Part shown: piece by piece, positions 31,821 through 39,426 of the stretch
Numbering within the stretch: position 1 is the stretch's first letter
How the letters are laid out: every line of letters begins with the position of its first letter
Assembly (NCBI GenBank): GCA_029961745.1
Contig: CP124680.1
Coordinates: 62,001 to 126,000 of the forward strand
Direction: 5' to 3'
Source of the DNA: Nocardioides sp. L-11A
Lineage (GTDB): Bacteria; Actinomycetota; Actinomycetes; Propionibacteriales; Nocardioidaceae
Length of the DNA: 64,000 nt
The notes under the pieces: model-generated
What the model was told of the DNA's origin: nothing
What the model saw: only the letters and a program-made list of their open reading frames with translations
Database searches by the model: none
Made by a program: the position numbers and the translations under genes

Positions 31821-33149
31821 ATGGAGGCCCGCCGACCCGGTGCAGCGACCAGGAGGCCCCTCGTCATCCGAGGGGGGACCATCCTGACCTTCGAGGGGCG
31901 CGCTGTCCGCCCCGTCCGCGGAGACCTCCTCGTCGACGACGGCTCGATCGCCGAGGTCGGAGGAGCGATCACCTCTCCCGGGGCGGAGGTGATCGATGCG
32001 ACCGACATGCTCGTCATGCCGGGGATGGTGGACTCCCATCTGCACCTGTGGAGCTCGCTCGGGCGCAACTTCGTGAACTCCGCGAGTGACTTCTACGCGG
32101 CGAAGGGCAGGACCGCGGAGCACTACTCGCCGGACGACTTCTACCGCAGTGTGAAGCTCGGCCTGACCCAGTGCATCGACGCGGGGATCACGACCGTGCA
32201 CAACTGGTCCCACAACACGCGGTCTCCGGAGCACGCCGAGGCGGAGCTCAGGGCGCACCTCCACACGGGACTTCGCGCACGGTACTCCTACGGCCACCGG
32301 GACGGGCTGGCTCGCGACGAGGTGTTCGGCTTCGGGGACGTCGACCGGATCCGCGAGACGTGGCTCGACGCCGACGACGCCTTCGAGGGGCTGATGACCC
32401 TGGGCGTCAACCTGCGCGGACCCGACGGCAGCGACGAGGAGGTGTTCGCCGCCGAGATGGTCGAGGCGAGGTCACGAGGACTGCCGGTCTCCATCCACGC
32501 CGGACAGACCTCCACCACCGTTCGTGCGGCCGAGCTCGCGCGACGCGGACTGTTCGGGCCGTCGATGCTCGTCGCCCACTTCCTGTCAGCCACACCGCAG
32601 GACTGGGCGGCGATGGCCGGTGAGAACGCGTCCTTGGCGTTCGCGGTGCTCTCCGAACTGCGTCTGGGCCGGACCGGCGCGGCCCACAGTGCGTTGATGC
32701 AGGCCCGCGCCGCCGGGGTCAACGTGTCGCTCTCGACAGCCCTCGGGCCGACCAACCTCTTCGAGGTGATGAACGTGGTGTTCCATCTCGGGATCCCGTG
32801 GTCGGGCACGGCGACCGAGGCATGTCCCGACCTGTCCTTCGACGATGTCTTCGCCATGGCCACCCTCAACGGCGCCGCCGCGCTGGGGCTCTCCGACGTC
32901 ACCGGGTCGATCGTCGTAGGGAAGCGGGCGGACATCGTGCTCGTACGTGCGACCGACCTGAACCTCGCCCCCATGGGCGCCCCGGTCGGAGCACTCATCC
33001 GGTTCGCTTCTCCGGCCAACGTCGACACCGTCATCGTGGACGGCCGTGTGCTCAAGCGGGCGGGCACCCTCGTCCACATCGACGTCGACCAGGTCGTCGC
33101 CGAGGCTCGGGAGTCCGCCGAGTCGGTCCTGGCGAGGGCCGCAGGCTAG
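31821..33149 (+). CDS. Amidohydrolase-family protein with altered metal site
   Basis: A 442-residue member of the TIM-barrel amidohydrolase superfamily (AtzA/TrzA/deaminase branch). H73 and H75 (DSHLHLW), H226 (VSIHAGQT) and H253 (VAHFLS) align with metal or substrate ligands. The aspartate expected in a GTD-like motif is replaced by STALGP with A307. The C-terminal TGSIVVGKRADIVLVR is typical. ATG 31821 follows AGGAGG at 8 bases. The loss of Asp suggests altered chemistry or loss of activity. Convergent with the Lrp-type gene. Confidence 0.85.
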   Translation: MEARRPGAATRRPLVIRGGTILTFEGRAVRPVRGDLLVDDGSIAEVGGAITSPGAEVIDATDMLVMPGMVDSHLHLWSSLGRNFVNSASDFYAAKGRTAEHYSPDDFYRSVKLGLTQCIDAGITTVHNWSHNTRSPEHAEAELRAHLHTGLRARYSYGHRDGLARDEVFGFGDVDRIRETWLDADDAFEGLMTLGVNLRGPDGSDEEVFAAEMVEARSRGLPVSIHAGQTSTTVRAAELARRGLFGPSMLVAHFLSATPQDWAAMAGENASLAFAVLSELRLGRTGAAHSALMQARAAGVNVSLSTALGPTNLFEVMNVVFHLGIPWSGTATEACPDLSFDDVFAMATLNGAAALGLSDVTGSIVVGKRADIVLVRATDLNLAPMGAPVGALIRFASPANVDTVIVDGRVLKRAGTLVHIDVDQVVAEARESAESVLARAAG

Positions 33150-33197
33150 GTGCCCGCATGGGGGACGGGCGACACCCACGTCCTGTGATGCTCGCCC

Positions 33198-33707
33198 TCA
33201 GTGCACGTCCGGCGACGGCGTCGACCGCCCCCAGCCCGCGTCGGCGGTGAGCTTCGCGAGGGCCGGCTGGGCGCGGTAAGGGACGGGGGTCGAGACGGTG
33301 AAGGTGGAGGTCGTCTTGCGGACGCCCTCGATGCCGACGATCGCGGCGGTCAGGGTCTGCAGGGCCTCGAGGGACTCGATGGCGACGCGGACGAGGAGGT
33401 CCTCGCGGCCGGCCTGGATCCGCACCTCGAGGACCTCGGGCAGCGCGGCCAGGCCGTCCACGATCGGCGCCATGAGGCGCTGGTCGATCTCCAGGGTGAC
33501 CAGCGCTTGCACGGCGAGGCCGACCGCGTCGAGGTCGATGATCGGCTGGTAGCCGAGCAGGATGCCGGTCTCCTCGAGGTGCTTGAGGCGCTGCTGGACG
33601 GTGACCCGGCTGACGCCGAGGGAGGCCGCGATCTCGGCGACGCCGGGCCGCGCGGTGGCCGCGACGCGTCCGAGGATCTCGGCGTCGAGTCGGTCGATGG
33701 TTGCCAC
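33198..33707 (-). CDS. Lrp/AsnC-family transcriptional regulator
   Basis: A 169-residue regulator: N-terminal helix-turn-helix (IDRLDAEILGRVAATARPGVAEIAASLGVSRVTVQQRLKHLEETGILLGYQPIID) and a C-terminal RAM domain (ALVTLEIDQRLMAPIVDGLAALPEVLEVRIQAGREDLLVRVAIESLEAL). It is divergent from the valine/leucine dehydrogenase gene and almost certainly controls branched-chain amino acid catabolism in response to an amino acid. Confidence 0.92.
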   Translation of the reverse strand: MATIDRLDAEILGRVAATARPGVAEIAASLGVSRVTVQQRLKHLEETGILLGYQPIIDLDAVGLAVQALVTLEIDQRLMAPIVDGLAALPEVLEVRIQAGREDLLVRVAIESLEALQTLTAAIVGIEGVRKTTSTFTVSTPVPYRAQPALAKLTADAGWGRSTPSPDVH

Positions 33708-33886
33708 GGTGCTCAGCTCCCGGTACGTCGATCAAGGTGGAGATTTCAAGAAAGCATAGTTGTGCGGCATCCGCTTGACTGATGTGACAACCAAATCCAC
33801 GATCGTCGTATCCCGAACACCCACTCCTCGGGACCGTAGGCCACAAGCCGGGCGGCGACGAGGTGAGACCAAGGAGCGCGCTCCTC
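33708..33886. promoter_or_regulatory. Divergent promoter region, lrp / vdh
   Basis: A 179-bp gap with an AT-rich centre (TTTCAAGAAAGCATAGTTG near 33745). A TTGACT -35-like box lies near 33775 on the plus strand. Probable site of Lrp binding; no exact operator can be drawn. Confidence 0.5.
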
Positions 33887-34960
33887 ATGCCGACGACCAC
33901 CCCCGTCGAACCCCTCGCCGTCTTCGACCGCAGCGACGATCTCGCCACGGCCGGCCACGAGCAGGTCGTCTTCTGTCGCGACGACCGGAGCGGACTGCGT
34001 GCGATCATCGCGATCCACTCCACCCTCCTCGGACCGGCCCTCGGCGGCACCCGGTTCAAGGCCTACCCGCACGAGTCGGCAGCCCTCGTGGACGTCCTGC
34101 GGCTCTCGCAGGGCATGACCTTCAAGGCCGCCCTGGCCGGCATGCCGCTCGGTGGCGGCAAGGCCGTCATCATCGGCGACCCCGACACGCTGAAGACGCC
34201 CGAGCTGCTGGCGGCGTACGGCGGCTTCGTCGACCGGCTCGCCGGGCACTACGTCACCGCCGCCGACATCGGTACGACGGACGCGGATCTCGACATCGTC
34301 GGGACCCGGACCCGCCACGTCACCGGCCGCACCCGGGCGGGAGGCGGGTCGGGCGACAGCGGCCGGTCCACCGCCACCGGGGTCTTCGAGGCCATGCGCG
34401 CCGCCGCCGAGCTGGTGTGGGGCGACGACGGCCTGCGCGGTCGCCGGGTCGGCGTCGAGGGCGTGGGGAAGGTCGGCCGGCACCTGGTCGACCTGCTCCT
34501 GGCCGCGGGGGCCCGGGTCGCCGTGGCCGACGCCTCGCCCGCCGCCCTGGCGCGGCTGCGCGCCGACCAGGGCGCCGCCGTGGCGGTGCTGCCCTCGGTC
34601 ATCGACGCGGACGTCGACGTCTACGCGCCGTGCGCCCTGGGCGCGACCCTCGACGCCGGCAGTGTCGGCCGGCTCCGGGCGCGTGTCGTCTGCGGCGCGG
34701 CCAACAACCAGCTGGCGTCGGCCGAGGTCGACGAGCTCCTCGCCGCGCGCGGCATCGTGTGGGTGCCGGACTACGCCGCCAACAGCGGCGGCCTGATCCA
34801 GGTCGGCGGCGAGCTGCTCGGCTGGTCGGCCGCCGAGGTCGAGCACCGGATCCACGACGTCGGCCTGACCGTCCGCGGGATCCTCACCACCGCCGCGGCC
34901 ACCCTGCTGCCGACCGGTCGAGTGGCCGACGAGCAGGCCCGCGCCCGCCTGAATCGCTGA
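33887..34960 (+). CDS. vdh: Valine/leucine dehydrogenase (Glu/Leu/Phe/Val dehydrogenase family)
   Basis: A 357-residue NAD-dependent amino acid dehydrogenase that deaminates branched-chain amino acids to 2-oxo acids. The catalytic lysine region LAGMPLGGGKAVIIGDP is near residue 90, the Rossmann motif GVEGVGKVGRHLVDLL near 195 and PDYAANSGGLIQV near 305. ATG 33887 follows AAGGAG. The downstream E1/E2 genes take the 2-oxo acid further. Valine versus leucine preference cannot be read from sequence. Confidence 0.9.
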   Translation: MPTTTPVEPLAVFDRSDDLATAGHEQVVFCRDDRSGLRAIIAIHSTLLGPALGGTRFKAYPHESAALVDVLRLSQGMTFKAALAGMPLGGGKAVIIGDPDTLKTPELLAAYGGFVDRLAGHYVTAADIGTTDADLDIVGTRTRHVTGRTRAGGGSGDSGRSTATGVFEAMRAAAELVWGDDGLRGRRVGVEGVGKVGRHLVDLLLAAGARVAVADASPAALARLRADQGAAVAVLPSVIDADVDVYAPCALGATLDAGSVGRLRARVVCGAANNQLASAEVDELLAARGIVWVPDYAANSGGLIQVGGELLGWSAAEVEHRIHDVGLTVRGILTTAAATLLPTGRVADEQARARLNR

Positions 34961-35057
34961 CGCCCACCCCGTCCGCCCGTCCGTCCGCACCCGCCGACGC
35001 CACCCGTCGGCGCGCACCCGCGCACTGCCCGCGACCCGTCCCGTGGAGGAGCACGCC

Positions 35058-36182
35058 ATGTCCCACCCCGCCCTGAACCAGACCCCGGCCCCGCCGGCGA
35101 CCCGGACCGATCCGTCGGCGCTGGCTGCCCGGGTCCCGCTGCAGCTGGTCGGTCCCGACGGCCGGCTCACCGAGGCCGGGCACCTCCGGGGCGTCGACGT
35201 CGACCTCGCCCGGCGCCTGTACCGCGACATGGTGCTGGCGCGGGCGCTGGACCGGGAGGCGGTCGCCCTGCAGCGCCAGGGCGAGCTCAGCCTGTGGCTG
35301 CAGTGCGAGGGCCAGGAGGCGGCGCAGGTCGGCTCGGTCCACGCCCTCGCCGACCGCGACCACATCTTCCCGAGCTACCGCGAGCACGCGGTGGGGCTGG
35401 TCCGCGGACTGACCCCGGCCGAGCTGCTCGCCCAGTGGCGCGGGATCGCCCACGCGGGCTGGGACCCGGCCGAGCACCACCTGCACTTCAACTCGCTGGT
35501 GCTGGGCACCCAGACCCTGCACGCCGTCGGGTACGCGCTCGGGTGCCGCCTGGACGGCGACGACTCCGTCACGGTCGTCTACTTCGGCGACGGCGCCGCC
35601 AGCCAGGGCGACGTCAACGAGGCGTTCAACTGGGCCGCGACGATGGCGCTGCCCGTCCTCTTCGTCTGCCAGAACAACCAGTGGGCGATCTCGACGCCGA
35701 CCAGCAAGCAGTTCGGCACCAGCCTGCACGACCGTGCGGCCGGGTTCGGCCTGCGGTCGTGGTGGGTCGACGGCAACGACGCGCTGGCGGTGCACGCCGT
35801 CACCACGGAGGCGGTCGAGAGCGTCCGCCGCGGCCAGGGACCGGCCCTGGTCGAGGCCGAGACCTACCGGATCGGCGGGCACAGCACGTCCGACGACCCC
35901 AAGCGCTACCGCACCGACGAGGAGCTCGACGCGTGGCGGCGCCGCGATCCCCTGGCCCGGCTGCGCACCGCGTTGACGGACCTCGGCGTCGAGGCGGCGT
36001 GGTTCGACACCGTCGACGCCGACGGACGGGAGCTCGCCGCGCGCACCCGCGCCGAGTGCCAGGCCCTTGCCGGGCCAGACCTCCGCGACCTCTTCGCCGA
36101 GGTGTACGCCGACCCGCACCCCGTCGAGCGCGAGCGCGCGTCGTACGAGGCCCATCTCGAGCTGACGGGACGTGGTCGGTGA
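35058..36182 (+). CDS. bkdA: Branched-chain 2-oxoacid dehydrogenase E1 alpha
   Basis: A 374-residue thiamine-diphosphate subunit. The TPP-binding motif VYFGDGAASQGDVNEAFNWAATMALPVLFVCQNN is seen near residue 175, and the phosphorylation-loop type segment YRIGGHSTSDDPKRY near 275. The start is ATG 35058 after GGAGG. Placed after the amino acid dehydrogenase and before the E1 beta and E2 genes, it decarboxylates branched-chain 2-oxo acids to acyl-CoA. The pyruvate dehydrogenase alternative is less likely in this neighbourhood. Confidence 0.9.
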   Translation: MSHPALNQTPAPPATRTDPSALAARVPLQLVGPDGRLTEAGHLRGVDVDLARRLYRDMVLARALDREAVALQRQGELSLWLQCEGQEAAQVGSVHALADRDHIFPSYREHAVGLVRGLTPAELLAQWRGIAHAGWDPAEHHLHFNSLVLGTQTLHAVGYALGCRLDGDDSVTVVYFGDGAASQGDVNEAFNWAATMALPVLFVCQNNQWAISTPTSKQFGTSLHDRAAGFGLRSWWVDGNDALAVHAVTTEAVESVRRGQGPALVEAETYRIGGHSTSDDPKRYRTDEELDAWRRRDPLARLRTALTDLGVEAAWFDTVDADGRELAARTRAECQALAGPDLRDLFAEVYADPHPVERERASYEAHLELTGRGR

Positions 36183-37177
36183 TGGCGGTCCTCCCGCTCG
36201 GCAAGGCACTCAACCTCGCGATGCGGCGCTCCCTCGCCGAGGACGACCGCGTCGTCGTCCTCGGCGAGGACATCGGCACCCTCGGCGGGGTCTTCCGGGT
36301 CACCGACGGCCTCGCCGCGGAGTTCGGTCCCGATCGCGTCATCGACACCCCGCTCGCCGAGTCCGGCATCGTCGGCACCGCGATCGGCCTGGCCCTGCGC
36401 GGCTTCCGGCCCGTGTGCGAGATCCAGTTCGACGGCTTCGTCTATCCCGCCTTCGACCAGATCGTCAGCCAGCTCGCCAAGATGCGGGCGCGCTCGCGCG
36501 GCCGGGTCCGGCTGCCCGTCGTGATCCGGATCCCGGCCGGCGGCGGCATCGGCGCGGTCGAGCACCACAGCGAGTCCAACGAGGCGTACTTCGCGCACAC
36601 GGCCGGGCTGCGGGTGGTCTCGTGCTCCAACCCGCAGGACGGCTACCGACTCCTGCGCGCCGCCATCCGGAGCGACGACCCGGTCGTCTTCTTCGAGCCG
36701 AAGCGCGCGTACTGGGACAAGGGCGAGGTCGACCTCGAGGCGAGCCCGGCGTCGCTGGACCGCGCCCTGGTGCTCCGCAAGGGACGCGACTGCACCCTGA
36801 TCGCCCACGGGCCGAGCGTGAAGGTGGCGCTCGCCGCGGCCGAGGCGGCGGAGGAGGACGGCGTCTCCGTGGGCGTGGTCGACCTGCGCTCGATCTCCCC
36901 GCTCGATGTCGAGACCCTGCAGCGCTGCGTGGCGGAGACCGGCCGCGCGGTCGTCGTGCACGAGGCGTCGACCTTCCTCGGGATCGGCGCCGAGATCGCC
37001 GCCGTCGTCACCGAGGGCTGCTTCCGCGAGCTGAAGGCCCCCGTCCAGCGGGTCGGCGCCTACCAGCTCCCCTACCCGCCCGCCCACGTCGAGGACGCCT
37101 TCCTCCCCGACGTCGACCGCGTGCTCCTGGGGATCGACCGGTCCCTGAGCTTCGGAAGGACGGCCGCGCATGTCTGA
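36182..37177 (+). CDS. bkdB: Branched-chain 2-oxoacid dehydrogenase E1 beta
   Basis: A 331-residue transketolase-like subunit: LNLAMRRSLAEDDRVVVLGEDIGTLGGVFRVTDGL at the start, PLAESGIVGTAIGLALRGFRPVCEIQFDGFVYPAFDQIVSQLAKM, and HEASTFLGIGAEIAAVV near the end. The ATG overlaps the E1 alpha stop by one base (TGATG), so the two are coupled. Confidence 0.93.
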   Translation: MAVLPLGKALNLAMRRSLAEDDRVVVLGEDIGTLGGVFRVTDGLAAEFGPDRVIDTPLAESGIVGTAIGLALRGFRPVCEIQFDGFVYPAFDQIVSQLAKMRARSRGRVRLPVVIRIPAGGGIGAVEHHSESNEAYFAHTAGLRVVSCSNPQDGYRLLRAAIRSDDPVVFFEPKRAYWDKGEVDLEASPASLDRALVLRKGRDCTLIAHGPSVKVALAAAEAAEEDGVSVGVVDLRSISPLDVETLQRCVAETGRAVVVHEASTFLGIGAEIAAVVTEGCFRELKAPVQRVGAYQLPYPPAHVEDAFLPDVDRVLLGIDRSLSFGRTAAHV

Positions 37178-38366
37178 GCCGCAGGTGTTCCACCTCCCCG
37201 ACGTCGGCGAGGGCCTCACCGAGGCCGAGGTCGTCGCCTGGCACGTCCGGGTGGGCGACGAGGTGGCGGTCAACGACGTCCTGGTGGACGTGGAGACCGC
37301 GAAGTCGGTCGTCGAGCTGCCCTCGCCGTACGCCGGCACCGTGCTCGAGCTGTACGCCGAGCCGGGCCAGGAGCTGCCCGTGGGCGCCCCGCTGATCGCG
37401 ATCGGGAGCGCCGCGACTGCGGCGCCGCCGGGGCCGGAGCGTGCGCCGGAGCCCGAGCCGGAGCCGGAGCGTGCGCCGGAGCCCGAGCGTGCGCCGGAGC
37501 CGGAGCGTGCGCCGGAGCCGGAGCCGGAGCCCGAGCCCGAGGCGGAGCCGGCCGCGCCGGCGGTGCTCGTGGGCACCGGGCCGCGGGCGGCGGTAGCCCG
37601 GCGCGTGCACCTGTGTCGGCCGGAGGAGCCGGCCTTCGAGCGCGCACCGGCCGCGAGCGCCGTACCGGCGTCCGCCGACCGGCGGATCCCGGTCAAGGGG
37701 GTGCGCCGGGCGACGGCCGAGGCGATGGTGCGCTCGGCGTTCACCGCGCCGCACGCGACGATGTGGACCACTCTCGACGTGAGCCCGTCGATGCGGCTGG
37801 TGCGCCAGCTGCGCGCGGACCGCGGCTGGCGCGACGTGCGGGTGAGCCCGTTGCTGATCGTCGCCCGCGCCACCGCGATCGCCGTCGCGCGCCACCCGGA
37901 GATCAACGCCTCGTGGGACGACGCGGCGCAGGAGATCGTGCTCCACGGCACTCTCAACCTCGGCATCGCGGCGGCGACCCCGCGCGGGCTCATGGTGCCC
38001 CACGTCAAGGACGCCGGGTCGCTCTCGCTGCGCGAGCTGGCCGACGCGATCGACGACCTGGTCGCCCGGGCGCGTGCCGGGAAGCTGGCGCCGGCGGACA
38101 TGGCGGGCGGCACGCTCACGCTGACCAATGTCGGGTCTTTCGGGGTCGAAGGGGCGACACCGATCCTCAACCCGCCCGAGGCGGCCATCTTGGCGCTCGG
38201 CGCGATCGAGCAGCGGCCCTGGGTGGTCGACGGCGAGCTCGGCGTACGCGAGGTGATGACCCTGTCGATCTCGATCGACCACCGGCTGGTCGACGGCGAG
38301 CTGGGGGCGAGCGTGCTGCGCTGCGTCGCCGACATCCTGAGCGATCCCGCTCGGGCGCTGCTGTAG
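37170..38366 (+). CDS. bkdC: 2-oxoacid dehydrogenase E2 acyltransferase apparently lacking the subunit-binding domain
   Basis: A 398-residue acyltransferase with one lipoyl domain (residues 1-80, lipoyl lysine in VETAKSVVE) and a catalytic domain from about 170 to 398 with the active-site SIDHRLVDGE. The linker at about 85-130 is a Glu-Pro-rich repeat. Where homologues carry a peripheral subunit-binding domain of about 35 residues, this one has only VGTGPRAAVARRVHLCRPEEPAFERAP, without the usual PxxRxLAxExGxDL pattern. The gene overlaps E1 beta by 8 bp. No E3 gene is nearby. Confidence 0.88.
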   Translation: MSEPQVFHLPDVGEGLTEAEVVAWHVRVGDEVAVNDVLVDVETAKSVVELPSPYAGTVLELYAEPGQELPVGAPLIAIGSAATAAPPGPERAPEPEPEPERAPEPERAPEPERAPEPEPEPEPEAEPAAPAVLVGTGPRAAVARRVHLCRPEEPAFERAPAASAVPASADRRIPVKGVRRATAEAMVRSAFTAPHATMWTTLDVSPSMRLVRQLRADRGWRDVRVSPLLIVARATAIAVARHPEINASWDDAAQEIVLHGTLNLGIAAATPRGLMVPHVKDAGSLSLRELADAIDDLVARARAGKLAPADMAGGTLTLTNVGSFGVEGATPILNPPEAAILALGAIEQRPWVVDGELGVREVMTLSISIDHRLVDGELGASVLRCVADILSDPARALL

Positions 38367-38381
38367 CGGTCGGTGGCCGTG

Positions 38382-38645
38382 ATGACCGACGCCGGCGGCC
38401 CCGGTCGGCTCGCGCGCCCCACGGTGCTGCGGGTGACGGCGGGCGGCGAGGAGGCGCTGCTGCTGCGGATCGCCTCCCTCGTCGCCCACTACGACGTGCG
38501 CCGCTTCGTCCTCGACGCCCGGCCGGACGGGTCGACCCGGGTCCGGATGGAGCTCGGGGGCACGCCGGCCGATCCGTCGGCCGGACTGCTCGAACGGCGG
38601 CTCGGCCGCATCGTCGGCGTCACCGAGGTGGTCAGGACAGGCTGA
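38382..38645 (+). CDS. Small ACT-like domain protein
   Basis: An 87-residue protein (ATG 38382; GTG codons 38373 and 38379 are alternatives) whose TVLRVTAGGEEALLLRIASLVAHYDVRRFVLDARPDGSTRVRMELGG has the beta-alpha-beta character of an ACT or regulatory-subunit domain, ending LLERRLGRIVGVTEVVRTG. ACT domains bind amino acids. It follows the E2 gene by 15 bp and overlaps the convergent fadR-type gene by 14 bp, so it may sense branched-chain amino acids for this operon. Function inferred. Confidence 0.65.
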   Translation: MTDAGGPGRLARPTVLRVTAGGEEALLLRIASLVAHYDVRRFVLDARPDGSTRVRMELGGTPADPSAGLLERRLGRIVGVTEVVRTG

Positions 38646-39309
38646 GCCTCAGCGACTGCAGGTGGTCGCGACTCAGGGTGCGGGCGAGCTCGGGCTCGCG
38701 GGCGACGATCGCCTCCAGCACCTGCGCATGCGCGCCGTGGTCCTCGTTGCCGCCGAACTCGTGCTGGAGGCGCAGCATCTCCACCATGGCCTGGCGCTGG
38801 CGGGGCGTGAAGTCGTCGAACAGCCCGAGCAGGATCTCGTTGTGCGAGGCACTGAGGATGCTGCGGTGGAACGCCAGGTCGGCGTCGACGAGCTCCTCGA
38901 TCGACGACCGCGACTCCTCGCGGTGCTGCAGGGCGCGGCGCATCCGCCGGATGTCGGAGGGGGTGCGTCGCTCGGCGGCGAGGGCCGCGGCCTCGGCCTC
39001 GATGGAGATCCGGGCCTCCAGGACCGTGGTGATGTCGGCCCGGCGCAGCACCAGGTCCCAGTCCTCGTCGACGTCCAGCGAGATCACGAAGACGCCGGCA
39101 CCCTGCCGCGTCTGCAGGACGCCCAGTCCCGCCAGTTGACGGATGGCCTCGCGCACTGTCGACCGACCGACGCCGAGCTGCGGACCCAGCGTGGTCTCGG
39201 CCGGGAGCTTGGCGCCCAACGCCCACTCGCCCGAACGGATGCGCTCGAGCAGGGCCTCGGCGGTCTGGTCGGCCAGCGAGTGACGGCGGATGGGCGGCAC
39301 GGAACTCAT
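38632..39309 (-). CDS. FadR-subfamily GntR transcriptional regulator, first of two
   Basis: A 225-residue regulator with a GntR winged helix (SLADQTAEALLERIRSGEWALGAKLPAETTLGPQLGVGRSTVREAIRQLAGLGVLQTRQGAGVFV) and an all-helical FCD effector domain (DADLAFHRSILSASHNEILLGLFDDF). It is divergent from the TcuA-like operon, and a perfect palindrome lies over that promoter. Confidence 0.92.
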   Translation of the reverse strand: MSSVPPIRRHSLADQTAEALLERIRSGEWALGAKLPAETTLGPQLGVGRSTVREAIRQLAGLGVLQTRQGAGVFVISLDVDEDWDLVLRRADITTVLEARISIEAEAAALAAERRTPSDIRRMRRALQHREESRSSIEELVDADLAFHRSILSASHNEILLGLFDDFTPRQRQAMVEMLRLQHEFGGNEDHGAHAQVLEAIVAREPELARTLSRDHLQSLRLSLS

Positions 39310-39364
39310 CCTACTCCTCTACTTGTCTGAGGAGTCAGGGTGGCGCAGAATCGTCCTCCACCCC

Positions 39365-39405
39365 TTGACGCGGGCCGAGCAGCATAGATATAAACATCAG
39401 ATGTT
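39365..39405 (+). promoter_or_regulatory. Promoter and FadR/GntR-type operator of the TcuA-like operon
   Basis: A TTGACG -35 (39365-39370) and TATAAA -10 (39389-39394) are 18 bp apart. AACATC-A-GATGTT at 39393-39405 is a perfect palindrome overlapping the -10 end and start point, well placed for repression by the divergent GntR regulator. Confidence 0.7.
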
Positions 39406-39426
39406 CAGCCCAATGAAAGGACAGTC

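Noticed and set aside
37430..37560. Repeat array (GAGCCGGAGC-type) as a mobile or CRISPR-like repeat
   Set aside because: It encodes the Glu-Pro-rich linker of the E2 protein and varies codon by codon as coding repeats do.
33887..38366. A complete branched-chain 2-oxoacid dehydrogenase complex
   Set aside because: No dihydrolipoamide dehydrogenase (E3) gene is in the window; it must be supplied from elsewhere.
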